Source of the DNA: Clostridiales bacterium UBA6114
GTDB taxonomy: Bacteria; Bacillota; Clostridia; Oscillospirales; Butyricicoccaceae
DNA: 64,000 nt
Direction of reading: 5' to 3'
Assembly: GCA_002423435.1 (NCBI GenBank)
Contig: DIWE01000043.1
Coordinates: 182,211-246,210, forward strand
Shown here: positions 32,311-41,791 of the stretch, in pieces
How positions within the stretch are numbered: the first letter of the stretch is position 1
How the letters are laid out: the number at the start of each line of letters is the position of its first letter
Notes under the pieces: model-generated
Seen by the model: only the letters and a program-made list of their open reading frames with translations
What the model was told of the DNA's origin: nothing
Databases searched by the model: none
Program-made: the position numbers and the translations under genes

Positions 32311-32426
32311 AATTTGACCCTCCGTTCATTATTTTTCATGAATAGTATTATCGCAAATCAGTCAGAAATTTCATGTATTTTTTGGTTTTCAATAAAAACA
32401 ATTAATTTAGTGGAGGTTTTCTTTCG

Positions 32427-33713
32427 GTGGCTAAAATTATTCCCTTCAAAGCCCTTCGGTTTACGGAAAAAGCGGGGGAAATCGGCACTCTCTGCTGCCC
32501 GCCCTACGACATCATTTCGGAGGACGAGCAAAAAGCGCTTTATGAGAAAAGCCCCTATAACGTGATCCGGCTTGAGCTAAACGCGGACGCCGACCGCTAT
32601 GGTTCCGCCGCGGAAACGCTCAAAAGCTGGCTTGGCAGCGGCATCCTGAAAACCGACGACATAGAGTCGCTTTACATTTACGAGGAGGAGTTCTCAGTCC
32701 CCGAAGGCGGGAGAAAAGCGCTGCGCACTCTGATCGCGGATATCGAGCTTACGCCCTTTGACGAGGGCGTCGTTTTGCCGCACGAGGAGACGCTGAGCCG
32801 CGCGAAAGCCGACCGGCTCGAGCTCATGAGGGCAACCTTCTGCAATTTCAGCCTGATTTACTCCCTTTTTATCGACGCGGACAAAAGAGTGGGGGCGATC
32901 CTCTTAGACGAGTGCAAAAGAGCTCCGGACGTGGAGTTTTCGACCCCCGACGGAATCGTGCAGCGCCTCTGGGCCATGACCGACCCGCAGCGGATCGGCG
33001 GCGTCCGCGCGGCCTTTTCTGAAAAACAGGTTTTTATCGCCGACGGACATCACCGCTACGAAACTGCGGTCAATTTCAGAAACGAACTGAAGGAAAAGGG
33101 GATCATTGCGGAAGGCGCGGACCATCCCGCGAATTACTGCATGATGGCCTTTGTCGATATCGACGACCCCGGCCTTGTCGTGCTCCCGACCCACCGGCTG
33201 ATCAGAGGTCTGCCCGCGTTTGACAAAGAGGACGTCCGCGAAAAATTAAAGGCCGACTTCGAGGTGTTTTCAGACCGGCCGCTCGCGCAGCTTGACGCGG
33301 ACATGGCCGCGCAGGACAAGTCGAAGCGGTTTGCCCTTTATCTGGGCGGCGGAAAATACGACCTGCTGGTGCTGAAAAGCCCAGACGCGCCGGCAAAAAG
33401 GATGCCGGGGAAGTGCCCGGCGTACATAGATCTCGACGTCGCGGTTTTGCACTCGGTGATTTTGGAGCCTGTTTTCGGGATCGACAGGGAGAACATGGCG
33501 AGACAGGCCAATCTGACCTACACCCGATCGGTCGGCGAGGCGGTCGAGGGAGTCGACGGCGGGAAATTCCAGTGCGCGTTTCTGTTAAACCCCACGAGAG
33601 TCTCACAGATCAGGGATGTCGCCGCCTCGGGCGAGAAAATGCCCCAGAAATCGACTTATTTCTATCCGAAGCTGATCACGGGCCTTGTGATGAACAAATT
33701 GGGAGATTTGTGA
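32427..33713 (+). CDS. DUF1015-family protein
   Basis: 428 aa. Family hallmarks: IIPFKALRFTEKAGEIGTLCCPPYDIIS at the N-terminus, LYIYEEEF, VFIADGHHRYETAVNFRNEL in the middle and FLLNPTRVSQIRDVAASGEKMPQKSTYFYPKL near the end. The last two blocks look like phosphate- or metal-binding sites, but no reaction is established that I know of; in Clostridia it is often near serine or pyrimidine metabolism genes. Start is GTG 32427 with TGGAGG upstream. It ends 28 bp before the pyr promoter. Confidence 0.88.
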   Translation: MAKIIPFKALRFTEKAGEIGTLCCPPYDIISEDEQKALYEKSPYNVIRLELNADADRYGSAAETLKSWLGSGILKTDDIESLYIYEEEFSVPEGGRKALRTLIADIELTPFDEGVVLPHEETLSRAKADRLELMRATFCNFSLIYSLFIDADKRVGAILLDECKRAPDVEFSTPDGIVQRLWAMTDPQRIGGVRAAFSEKQVFIADGHHRYETAVNFRNELKEKGIIAEGADHPANYCMMAFVDIDDPGLVVLPTHRLIRGLPAFDKEDVREKLKADFEVFSDRPLAQLDADMAAQDKSKRFALYLGGGKYDLLVLKSPDAPAKRMPGKCPAYIDLDVAVLHSVILEPVFGIDRENMARQANLTYTRSVGEAVEGVDGGKFQCAFLLNPTRVSQIRDVAASGEKMPQKSTYFYPKLITGLVMNKLGDL

Positions 33714-33740
33714 CACGCGGTTTTTATGAGATATTGACAG

Positions 33741-33769
33741 TTTACAAACCCGCGCGGATCGTGTATAAT
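33741..33769 (+). promoter_or_regulatory. promoter of the pyr operon
   Basis: TTTACA (33741-33746), 17-bp spacer, TATAAT (33764-33769). Transcription should begin near 33776, giving a leader of about 138 nt before pyrR. Confidence 0.8.
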
Positions 33770-33796
33770 ATCCACAGAACAAACGGGCACCTTTAA

Positions 33797-33884
33797 ATCG
33801 GATCTGTGAGTCCGGTAAGGAGCGTCGGTATCACAAGGTATATGCCGAAGTATAACTCCTGCCGGTAACGGCGGGAGTTTTTTT
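33797..33884 (+). promoter_or_regulatory. PyrR-binding transcription attenuator
   Basis: Three alternating structures can be drawn. The anti-antiterminator is ATCGGA / TCCGGT (33797-33802, 33811-33816) around loop TCTGTGAG, containing the PyrR loop consensus CNGNGA as CTGTGA. The antiterminator uses GGAG at 33819-33822 with CTCC at 33856-33859 around TCGGTAT / ATGCCGA. The terminator is AACTCCTGCCG / CGGCGGGAGTT (33854-33879) plus a T-run. In known PyrR systems UMP-bound PyrR holds the first hairpin, freeing the terminator, so uridine nucleotides turn the operon off. Confidence 0.85.
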
Positions 33885-33913
33885 AATCATTTTTTCAGAA
33901 AGGCGGGGACAGG

Positions 33914-34477
33914 GTGGGCATCGAACCGAAGGCCGTCGTGATGGATAAGGACGGCTTGAGACGCGCGATCAACCGCATCTCGTTTGAGATCGTCGAAAAG
34001 AACAAGGGCGCCGAGGGGCTTACGCTGATCGGCATCCGCCGGCGCGGCGCGGTCATCGCGCGCAGGATCGCCGAAAAAATCTCCGAGATCGAGGGCGTTT
34101 CGCCCGAGTGCGCTGAAATCGACATCACGCCGTACCGCGACGACATCCCGGAAGAGGGAAAATCGTGGAGCAAAACGGTTTTAGACAAAAATATAAGCAT
34201 TGCGGGGCGCACGGTGATCATTGTCGACGACGTGCTCTTCACGGGGCGCACGGTCCGGGCCGCGATGAACGCGGTGCTCGACCGCGGCAGGGCCAAGTGC
34301 ATCCAGCTTGCGGTCATCATCGACCGGGGGCACAGGGAACTGCCGCTTCGGCCCGACTTTATCGGCAAAAATCTGCCGACGTCGCTATCGGAAAAGGTCC
34401 AGGTCCAGGTGACCGAGTACGACGGCACGGAGGGCGTCGTGATTTTGCCGCTCGAGACAAAAGAGGTGACGTTATGA
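33914..34477 (+). CDS. pyrR: PyrR pyrimidine operon attenuator / uracil phosphoribosyltransferase
   Basis: 187 aa. The PRPP-binding motif VIIVDDVLFTGRT and the DITPYRDD region are typical of PyrR, as is GIRRRGAVIARRIAEKI. It binds the leader RNA at 33797-33816 when charged with UMP, and usually has modest uracil phosphoribosyltransferase activity. Start GTG 33914 follows a GC-rich purine site. First gene of the operon, 30 bp after the attenuator T-run; it overlaps pyrC by four bases (ATGA). Confidence 0.95.
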   Translation: MGIEPKAVVMDKDGLRRAINRISFEIVEKNKGAEGLTLIGIRRRGAVIARRIAEKISEIEGVSPECAEIDITPYRDDIPEEGKSWSKTVLDKNISIAGRTVIIVDDVLFTGRTVRAAMNAVLDRGRAKCIQLAVIIDRGHRELPLRPDFIGKNLPTSLSEKVQVQVTEYDGTEGVVILPLETKEVTL

Positions 34478-35754
34478 AACTGATAATCTACGGCGGAAAA
34501 GTGATCGACTCGGTAGAGCACACGGTCTCGAGGCGTGATATTGCGATTGAAAACGGCGTGATCGCGTCTATGGAAAACGGCTTGTCCGAGCTCGCGGCGG
34601 ACGGGGACGAAGTCCGCGTGATCGACGCTACGGGGCTTTTGATCGCACCAGGGCTTTTCGACATGCACTGCCATCTGCGCGAGCCCGGCTTTGAATACAA
34701 GGAGGACATCGAAAGCGGCACGCGCGCCGCTGCGAAGGGCGGATTTACATCGGTCGCCTGCATGCCGAACTTAAGGCCGGTCACCGACGGCGAGGATGCG
34801 CTTTTATATCTCAAAAAGCGCGCGGAGGAGAAGGGGGCCGTCCGGGTGTTCCCGATCGCGGCGATAACGAAATCAAGCGCGGGGGCGGAGCTTACAGATA
34901 TCCGGCGTCTCGCCGAATGCGGCGCGGTCGCGGTTTCGGACGACGGCCGGCCGGTCATGGACGCCTCCGTCATGAAGCGGGCGATGCTCCTCGCGAAGGA
35001 ATGCGGCATCCCGGTGATTTCCCACTGCGAGGACATGCCGCTTACCGGACGGGGCGTGATGAACGAGGGCGAGGTGTCAAGGCGGCTCGGCGTCCCGGGA
35101 ATTCCGGGCTCGTCCGAGGAGGTCATGGTCGCGCGCGAAATCGTGCTGGCGCTCGAGACGGGTACCGCGGTGCACATCGCGCATGTCAGCACGAAGACGT
35201 CGGTCGCCCTTGTCCGCTTCGCGAAGGCCGCGGGCGCGAGGGTCACCTGCGAGACCTGCCCGCATTACTTCTCGCTGACCGACGGCCTTGTGGAGGAAAT
35301 CGGCGCTCTGGCGAAGGTAAACCCGCCGCTTCGCACGGCACAGGACGCAGAGGCAGTTATCGAGGGGCTTCTTGACGGCACCATCGACGCAATTGCGACC
35401 GACCACGCGCCGCACGCGATGGACGAGAAAAAGGACTTGCTTTCGGCGTCCTCCGGGTTTTCCGGATTCGAGACGGCGCTTTCCGCCGCGGTCACATATC
35501 TGGGGGACAAAATGGAGCTTTGCCGGATCATTGAGAAAATGACTGTAAACCCCGCCCGGATCCTGAATATCGACAAGGGCGAAATCAGGGAAGGGAAAAC
35601 GGCCGATCTCACCATATTCGATCCCGACGGGGAGTGGACGGTGAGGCGGTCGGAATTTTTATCCAAGGGGAAAAATACGCCTTACGAGGGCAGGACGCTG
35701 AAAGGCTTGGTGCGTTACACCATCATCGCGGGCAAAGTGGTTTATAAAGGCTGA
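34474..35754 (+). CDS. pyrC: dihydroorotase
   Basis: 426 aa, type I dihydroorotase size. Zinc-binding MHCHLREPGF, the middle HCED and AHVSTKTSV motifs, CPHYFSL, and DHAPH near the C-terminus are all present. It cyclises N-carbamoyl-aspartate to dihydroorotate. The ATG at 34474 overlaps the pyrR stop, so translation is coupled. Confidence 0.95.
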   Translation: MKLIIYGGKVIDSVEHTVSRRDIAIENGVIASMENGLSELAADGDEVRVIDATGLLIAPGLFDMHCHLREPGFEYKEDIESGTRAAAKGGFTSVACMPNLRPVTDGEDALLYLKKRAEEKGAVRVFPIAAITKSSAGAELTDIRRLAECGAVAVSDDGRPVMDASVMKRAMLLAKECGIPVISHCEDMPLTGRGVMNEGEVSRRLGVPGIPGSSEEVMVAREIVLALETGTAVHIAHVSTKTSVALVRFAKAAGARVTCETCPHYFSLTDGLVEEIGALAKVNPPLRTAQDAEAVIEGLLDGTIDAIATDHAPHAMDEKKDLLSASSGFSGFETALSAAVTYLGDKMELCRIIEKMTVNPARILNIDKGEIREGKTADLTIFDPDGEWTVRRSEFLSKGKNTPYEGRTLKGLVRYTIIAGKVVYKG

Positions 35755-35784
35755 AAATTTACGGAATAGATGGGAGAATCGCGG

Positions 35785-36708
35785 ATGTCCATATCGAGAC
35801 TGATCGAAAAAATAAAGAAAACCGGGAATCCGACGGTGTTCGGGCTTGACCCGAGACCGGAGCACGTGCCGGAGGGCATACGGCGGAAAAATTACGCCCT
35901 TTACGGAAACACGCTTAAAGCCGAAGCGCAGAGCTTTTTCGACTTTAACCGGGGTCTGATCGACGGGCTTTGCGATATCCTGCCCGGGGTAAAGCCGCAG
36001 TCGGCATATTACGAGATGCTCGGGCCGGACGGCGCCGTTTCCCTCCGAGACACCATATGTTATGCAAAGGAAAAAGGGCTCTATGTGATCGCGGACGTAA
36101 AGCGAAACGATATCGGCTCGACCGCCGAGGCATATGCCGAGGCCTATCTCGGCAGCGTTACGGTAAACGGGGCGCAATACGAGCCTTACGGCGCAGATTC
36201 GATGACGGTAAACCCGTATCTCGGCTCGGACGGGATCGAGCCCTTCTTAAAAAAGTGCAGGGAGCGCGACCGGAGCATTTTTGTGCTGGTCAAGACGTCA
36301 AACCCGTCCTCCGGGGAATTTCAGAACAAAACGTTTGAAGGAAAAGCCCTCTACGAGCTGGTGGCGGAAAAGCTCAGCGAGTGGGGCAAGTCGGCGCCGG
36401 GCGGCGGGGCGTATTCAAACGTCGGCGCCGTAATCGGCGCGACCTACCCGGAAGAGCAGAAGAGGCTGCGCGCGATGCTGCCGGACACTTACTTCCTTGT
36501 GCCGGGCTACGGCGCGCAGGGCGCGGGCGCGTCCGACGTCGTAAACGCGTTTCATGAGGACGGGCTCGGCGCGGTCGTCGTCTCGGCGCGCGCGATCATG
36601 TGCGCGTGGAAAAAGACGGGGAAAAACGGGGACGATTACATAGAGGCGGCAAGGGCCGAGGCGCTTTCGATGAAAAAACAGATCGAAACGGCGCTCGCAG
36701 TGTTTTGA
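35785..36708 (+). CDS. pyrF: orotidine-5'-phosphate decarboxylase
   Basis: 307 aa, the longer type found in Clostridia and Mycobacteria (TVFGLDPRPEHVP opening). The active-site motif VIADVKRNDIGSTA carries the Asp-Lys-Asp set. FGLDP and the later VPGYGAQGA phosphate-binding loop complete the barrel. It makes UMP from OMP. ATG 35785 is preferred because GGGAG is eight bases upstream; ATG 35770 precedes that site. Confidence 0.94.
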   Translation: MSISRLIEKIKKTGNPTVFGLDPRPEHVPEGIRRKNYALYGNTLKAEAQSFFDFNRGLIDGLCDILPGVKPQSAYYEMLGPDGAVSLRDTICYAKEKGLYVIADVKRNDIGSTAEAYAEAYLGSVTVNGAQYEPYGADSMTVNPYLGSDGIEPFLKKCRERDRSIFVLVKTSNPSSGEFQNKTFEGKALYELVAEKLSEWGKSAPGGGAYSNVGAVIGATYPEEQKRLRAMLPDTYFLVPGYGAQGAGASDVVNAFHEDGLGAVVVSARAIMCAWKKTGKNGDDYIEAARAEALSMKKQIETALAVF

Positions 36709-36722
36709 CAAAGGAGCGGAAA

Positions 36723-37820
36723 ATGAAGAAAGCGTTTTTACGGCTGAATAACGGCGAGGTGTTCGAGGGCCGGTCGATCGGGAGCGAGGGGCTTTCTATC
36801 GGTGAGGTCGTGTTCAACACCGGAATGGCGGGGTACCAGGAGGTTTTGACCGACCCGTCCTACTACGGGCAGATCGTATGCATGACCTATCCCTTGATCG
36901 GCAATTACGGGATCAACACAGATGACGGCGAGTCGGCCCGCCCGTGGGGAAAGGGCTTTATTGTGAGGGAGCTTTGCGATGCGCCGTCAAACTGGCGTGT
37001 CGCCGAGACGGTCGACACGTTTTTAAAGCGACATCGCGTCGTCGGGATCGAAGGGATCGACACGAGGCACCTGACAAGGACGCTGCGCGACAGCGGCGTC
37101 ATGAACGGCGTGATTTATACCGAGGGCTTCGAGCCCGAAGAGGATAAAATAAAGCGGGAAATTGAGGACTACAGGATCGAGGGCGCGGTCGAAGCGGTGA
37201 CGTGCGGGGCGTCGGAGCGGTATCCGGTGGATAACCCTAAGTGCCGGGTCGCGCTTTTAGACTTCGGGATCAAGCGCAATATCGTAAGGTCCTTAAACAA
37301 ATTCGGCTGCGATGTCACCGTTTTTCCGGCGCACACGAAGGCGGCAGACATCTTAAGGGGCGGCTTTGACGGCATCCAGCTGACAAACGGCCCGGGCGAC
37401 CCCGCGGACAACGTCGGGATCGTCGCAACGGTAAGGGAGCTTATTAAAAGCGGGGTCCCGGTGTTCGGGATCTGCCTCGGCCACCAGATCGTGGCGCTCG
37501 CGTCGGGCGCGAAAACGGGAAAGCTCAAGTACGGGCACCGCGGCGGGAACCAGCCGGTCAAGGATCTGAAAAAAGACCGGACCTATATCACGAGCCAGAA
37601 CCACGGCTACGCGGTCATCCCGGAAAGCGTGGACCAAAGCGAGGTCGAAATAAGCCATATAAACTTAAACGACAACACGGTCGAGGGCCTGCGGTTTCTT
37701 AAAAAGCCGGTGTTCACCGTGCAGTTTCACCCGGAGGGCTGCCCGGGGCCGCAGGACACGCAGGGCCTGTTCCTGGAATTTGTCGGGCTGATGGAAAAGA
37801 CCAAAAGAGGTGAACGCTGA
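36723..37820 (+). CDS. carA: carbamoyl-phosphate synthase small subunit
   Basis: 365 aa. N-terminal CarA domain (EVVFNTGMAGYQEVLTDPSY) and C-terminal class I glutamine amidotransferase (LTNGPGDPADN, FGICLGHQ with nucleophile Cys, TSQNHGYAV, QFHPEGCPGPQDT with His and Glu). It supplies ammonia from glutamine to CarB. AAAGGAG precedes ATG 36723. It overlaps carB by one base (TGATG). Confidence 0.95.
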   Translation: MKKAFLRLNNGEVFEGRSIGSEGLSIGEVVFNTGMAGYQEVLTDPSYYGQIVCMTYPLIGNYGINTDDGESARPWGKGFIVRELCDAPSNWRVAETVDTFLKRHRVVGIEGIDTRHLTRTLRDSGVMNGVIYTEGFEPEEDKIKREIEDYRIEGAVEAVTCGASERYPVDNPKCRVALLDFGIKRNIVRSLNKFGCDVTVFPAHTKAADILRGGFDGIQLTNGPGDPADNVGIVATVRELIKSGVPVFGICLGHQIVALASGAKTGKLKYGHRGGNQPVKDLKKDRTYITSQNHGYAVIPESVDQSEVEISHINLNDNTVEGLRFLKKPVFTVQFHPEGCPGPQDTQGLFLEFVGLMEKTKRGER

Positions 37821-40800
37821 TGCCGCTGCGCAAGGATATCAAAAAGGTGCTTGTGATCGGGTCGGGCCCGATCGTGATCGGCCAGGCCGCCGAATTCGAC
37901 TATGCGGGCACGCAGGCCTGCCGCGCCCTGAAAGAAGAGGGGCTCGAGGTGATCCTGATAAACTCCAACCCCGCCACCATCATGACCGACAAGGCGATGG
38001 CCGACAAGATCTACATCGAGCCGCTGACCGTCGGCGTGATCAAGGAGATCATCAGAAAGGAACGCCCGGACAGCATCCTGCCGACGCTCGGCGGGCAGAC
38101 GGGCTTAAACCTCGCGATGGCCCTTTCGGAGGAGGGCTTTCTCGAGGAATACAATGTAAGGCTTCTGGGCACGCGCCCCGAAACGATCAAAAACGCCGAG
38201 GACCGGCAGTCCTTCAAGGACACGATGAACCGCATCAGCCAGCCGCTGGTCGCCTCCGACATCGCAAGCTCGATCGAGCACGCGCTCGAGATCGCCGCGG
38301 AGATCGGCTATCCCGTGATCGTCCGCCCGGCGTACACGCTCGGCGGCACCGGCGGCGGGTTCGCCGCGGACGAGGCGGAGCTCCGGGAGATCGCGGAGGG
38401 CGGAATCCACGCCTCCCGCGTCGGCCAGGTGCTGATCGAAAAGAACATCTCCGGCTGGAAGGAGATCGAGTACGAGGTGATGCGCGACTCAAAGGGCAAC
38501 GTGATCACGATCTGCTCGATGGAGAACTTAGATCCCGTCGGCATCCACACCGGCGACTCTATCGTCGTGGCGCCGGCGCAGACGCTGTCCGAGCGGGAAT
38601 GCCAGATGCTGCGCACGGCGGCGCTCGACATCATCACCGAGCTCGGGATCGAGGGCGGCTGCAACGTCCAGTTCGCGTTAAACCCCTGGAGCTTCGAATA
38701 TGCCGTCATCGAGGTAAACCCGCGCGTGTCACGCTCGTCCGCGCTCGCGTCGAAGGCGACCGGCTACCCGATCGCGAAGGTCGCGTCCAAAATCGCGGTC
38801 GGCTACGGCCTCGACGAAATCAAAAACGCCGTGACCGGCAAGACCTACGCCTGCTTTGAGCCGGCACTCGACTATATCGTCGTCAAGTTCCCGCGTTTCC
38901 CGTTCGACAAGTTCGTCTACGCCAAACGGACGCTCGGTACGCAGATGAAGGCGACCGGCGAGGTGATGAGCCTAGGCAATTCCTTTGAAAGCGCGATGAT
39001 GAAAGCGGTGCGTTCGGCCGAGCTCGGACTGGACAGCATGCTGCTGCCGAGGCTCCGGAAGCTTACCGACGGTGAGATCACAGAGCATGTCGGCGTCCCG
39101 GACGACGAGCGCGTCTTTTTCATTGCGGAGGCTTTGCGCCGCGGCATTATGGACGTCGACGGGATCTTTGAAATCACGAAAATCGACCGCTGGTTCCTGC
39201 GCGGCATAGAGCGCATCACACGGATGGAAAAGGAGCTTGCCGGAGCCGGAAAGCTCGGCCGGGAGCTCTACATGAGGGCAAAACGGATGGGCTTTCCCGA
39301 CCAGGTGATCGAGCGGCTGTCGGGAAAGGCGGTCGGGGACTTGAAAGTCCTGCCGTCTTACAAGATGGTCGACACCTGCGCCGCCGAATTCGAGGCGGAG
39401 ACCCCGTATTACTATTCCACCTTCGACGAATATTCCGAGGTCAAGGCGCCGTCGGGAAAGAAAAAAGTCCTGGTGCTCGGCTCGGGACCGATCCGGATCG
39501 GGCAGGGGATCGAGTTTGACTACTGCTCGGTACACTGCGTCTGGGCGCTTCGCCGGAACGGATATGAAGCGGTGATCGCGAACAACAACCCCGAGACCGT
39601 ATCCACCGATTTCGACACCTCCGACCGGCTGTACTTCGAGCCGCTGACGCCGGAGGACGTCGAGGGGATCATCCGCGCGGAGAACCCGGAGGCCGTCGTC
39701 GTGCAGTTCGGCGGGCAGACGGCGATCAAGCTGTCGAGACACATGGAGCGCCTCGGTGTCAAAATCCTCGGCACGCCCGCGTGGAGCATCGACGCGGCCG
39801 AGGACAGGGAGAAATTCGACAGGATCCTTCAGGAATGCCGGATCCCGCGCCCGCAGGGCGACACTGTGTTTACCGAGGAGGAAGCGGTGGAGACAGCCAA
39901 CGCGCTCGGTTATCCGGTGCTTGTGCGCCCGTCCTACGTGCTCGGCGGGCAGGGCATGGAAATTGCAAACAGCGACGAGGACATCACGGAATTCATGCGG
40001 ATCATAAACCGCACAAAGCAGGAAAACCCGGTGCTCGTCGACAAATACATGATGGGGCGAGAGATCGAGGTGGACGCGATCTGCGACGGCACCGACATCC
40101 TGATCCCCGGCATCATGGAGCACTTAGAGCGCGCGGGCGTCCATTCGGGCGACTCGATTTCGGTCTACCCGCCGATCTCGCTCGAGCAGCGGCATATCGA
40201 CACCATCGTCGAGTATACCGGGAAGCTCGCCCTCTCCTTAAAGGTCGTCGGGCTTGTAAACGTCCAGTTCGTGCTTTTCAACGACCAGATCTACGTCATC
40301 GAGGTAAACCCGCGCTCCTCCCGCACCGTGCCGTACATCTCGAAGATCACCGGCGTGCCGATGGTCGACCTTGCGACGCGGTGTATGCTCGGCAGGAGGC
40401 TTTGCGATATGGAATACGGCGTCGGGCTTTATCCGGCGAAGGAGTATTACGCGGTCAAGGTGCCCGTCTTCTCCTTTCAGAAGCTGCACAACGTCGACAC
40501 GCAGCTGGGGCCGGAGATGAAGTCGACCGGCGAGGTGCTCGGCGTCTCAAAAAAATTCCGCACGGCGCTCTTAAAGGGGCTCGTCGGCTCGGGGCTCGCC
40601 ATGAAGAAAAAGGGTGCCGTATTGATCAGCGTGCGCGACTCCGACAAGCAGGAGGTAATCAAGCTCGCCGACCGGTTTTCGCGGCTCGGCTTCGACCTTT
40701 ACGCGACGCCGGGGACGGCCAACGTGCTAAACCGGCACATGGTCGCCTGCTCGGCGGTCCGGCACATGGACGAACCGGCGCCGAACATGCTGACGCTTCT

Positions 40801-41005
40801 GGAGAGCGGGAAGATCGACTATGTGATCAGCACGTCCAAAAACGGCCGAAAGCCGGAGCTTGAATCTGTCAGGGTGCGCCGCAAGACGGTGGAGCGCTCG
40901 ATTCCGTGCCTGACCGCGATCGACACCGCGTCGGCGCTCCTGCGGTGCCTGGAAGGCGACATCAAGGTGGAAAACTCCGAGATGATAGACATAAACGGGA
41001 TCTAA
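37820..41005 (+). CDS. carB: carbamoyl-phosphate synthase large subunit
   Basis: 1061 aa with the internal duplication: half one from VLVIGSGPIVIGQAAEFDYAG and half two from VLVLGSGPIRIGQGIEFDYC, each with ATP-grasp motifs (VIEVNPRVSRSSALASKATG; VIEVNPRSSRTVPYISKITG). The C-terminal MGS-like allosteric domain begins about residue 930. It makes carbamoyl phosphate from bicarbonate, ammonia and two ATP. With its position in the pyr operon it presumably serves pyrimidines first, arginine second. Confidence 0.97.
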   Translation: MPLRKDIKKVLVIGSGPIVIGQAAEFDYAGTQACRALKEEGLEVILINSNPATIMTDKAMADKIYIEPLTVGVIKEIIRKERPDSILPTLGGQTGLNLAMALSEEGFLEEYNVRLLGTRPETIKNAEDRQSFKDTMNRISQPLVASDIASSIEHALEIAAEIGYPVIVRPAYTLGGTGGGFAADEAELREIAEGGIHASRVGQVLIEKNISGWKEIEYEVMRDSKGNVITICSMENLDPVGIHTGDSIVVAPAQTLSERECQMLRTAALDIITELGIEGGCNVQFALNPWSFEYAVIEVNPRVSRSSALASKATGYPIAKVASKIAVGYGLDEIKNAVTGKTYACFEPALDYIVVKFPRFPFDKFVYAKRTLGTQMKATGEVMSLGNSFESAMMKAVRSAELGLDSMLLPRLRKLTDGEITEHVGVPDDERVFFIAEALRRGIMDVDGIFEITKIDRWFLRGIERITRMEKELAGAGKLGRELYMRAKRMGFPDQVIERLSGKAVGDLKVLPSYKMVDTCAAEFEAETPYYYSTFDEYSEVKAPSGKKKVLVLGSGPIRIGQGIEFDYCSVHCVWALRRNGYEAVIANNNPETVSTDFDTSDRLYFEPLTPEDVEGIIRAENPEAVVVQFGGQTAIKLSRHMERLGVKILGTPAWSIDAAEDREKFDRILQECRIPRPQGDTVFTEEEAVETANALGYPVLVRPSYVLGGQGMEIANSDEDITEFMRIINRTKQENPVLVDKYMMGREIEVDAICDGTDILIPGIMEHLERAGVHSGDSISVYPPISLEQRHIDTIVEYTGKLALSLKVVGLVNVQFVLFNDQIYVIEVNPRSSRTVPYISKITGVPMVDLATRCMLGRRLCDMEYGVGLYPAKEYYAVKVPVFSFQKLHNVDTQLGPEMKSTGEVLGVSKKFRTALLKGLVGSGLAMKKKGAVLISVRDSDKQEVIKLADRFSRLGFDLYATPGTANVLNRHMVACSAVRHMDEPAPNMLTLLESGKIDYVISTSKNGRKPELESVRVRRKTVERSIPCLTAIDTASALLRCLEGDIKVENSEMIDINGI

Positions 41006-41020
41006 AAAGGATCGTGTAAT

Positions 41021-41791
41021 ATGATAAAAGACTTAAAAGCGGAGATCAGAAAAATATCGGCCGTCGGCAAAACGGCCTTTGACCTTTCCCTTTTTGTCGG
41101 CGACGCGGCGAGGGAGGCCTCGCCGGGGCGGTTTGTGAGCGTCGGGTGCGGGCAGGCGCGGCTTTTGCGAAGACCGCTCAGCATTTGCGACGCATCTTCC
41201 GACGGGCTGATCCGCCTTGTGTTCGAGGTGCGCGGAGAGGGCACGAGGTGGCTTTCCGAGCGCAGGGCGGGGGAAACCCTTGATGTGCTCGGCCCGCTCG
41301 GAAACGGGTTTGACCTAAAGGCCTCCTACGGCTTGCCCGCTCTTTTGATCGCGGGCGGCATCGGCGCGCCGCCGATCCTTTTCGCGGCAAAGCGGTTTGA
41401 CGGCGAAAGCGACATCGTCGCGGGATTCCGGGATAGGGACGCCGTCATCCTGGAGGAGGACATGAGAAAGGCCGCGGGTACCGTGACGATCTGCACCGAC
41501 GACGGCTCCTACGGCGAGTGCGGCCTTGTGACCGTCCGGGCGGAACGGCTGCTAAAAGAGAAGAAGTACGGAATCATATACGCATGCGGCCCTGCGCCGA
41601 TGCTCAAGGCCGTGGCGAAGCTTTCCGAAAGCCACCGCGTCCCCTGCCAGGTGTCGCTCGAGGAGCGCATGGGCTGCGCGGTCGGCGCGTGCCTCGTCTG
41701 CGCCTGCGCAGTCAGGGGCGAAGACGGCATCGAGTACAAGCATGTTTGTAAGGACGGGCCGGTTTTCAATGCGGGAGAGGTGGTGTTTTGA
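41021..41791 (+). CDS. pyrK: dihydroorotate dehydrogenase electron-transfer subunit
   Basis: 256 aa. FAD motif RRPLSICD, NAD-binding region LLIAGGIGAPPILFAA, and four C-terminal cysteines (ERMGCAVGACLVCAC ... HVC) for a 2Fe-2S cluster. It passes electrons from the PyrD flavin to NAD, as in class 1B dihydroorotate dehydrogenase heterotetramers. It starts 15 bp after carB and overlaps pyrD by one base. Confidence 0.94.
   Translation: MIKDLKAEIRKISAVGKTAFDLSLFVGDAAREASPGRFVSVGCGQARLLRRPLSICDASSDGLIRLVFEVRGEGTRWLSERRAGETLDVLGPLGNGFDLKASYGLPALLIAGGIGAPPILFAAKRFDGESDIVAGFRDRDAVILEEDMRKAAGTVTICTDDGSYGECGLVTVRAERLLKEKKYGIIYACGPAPMLKAVAKLSESHRVPCQVSLEERMGCAVGACLVCACAVRGEDGIEYKHVCKDGPVFNAGEVVF

Noticed and set aside
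33714..33913. T-box riboswitch in the pyr leader
   Set aside because: No T-box sequence or specifier loop is visible; the hairpin set fits PyrR attenuation.
37810..38859. Open frame of about 349 codons within carB
   Set aside because: Its product is an Arg/Gly/Asp-rich low-complexity string; the carB frame carries all conserved motifs.
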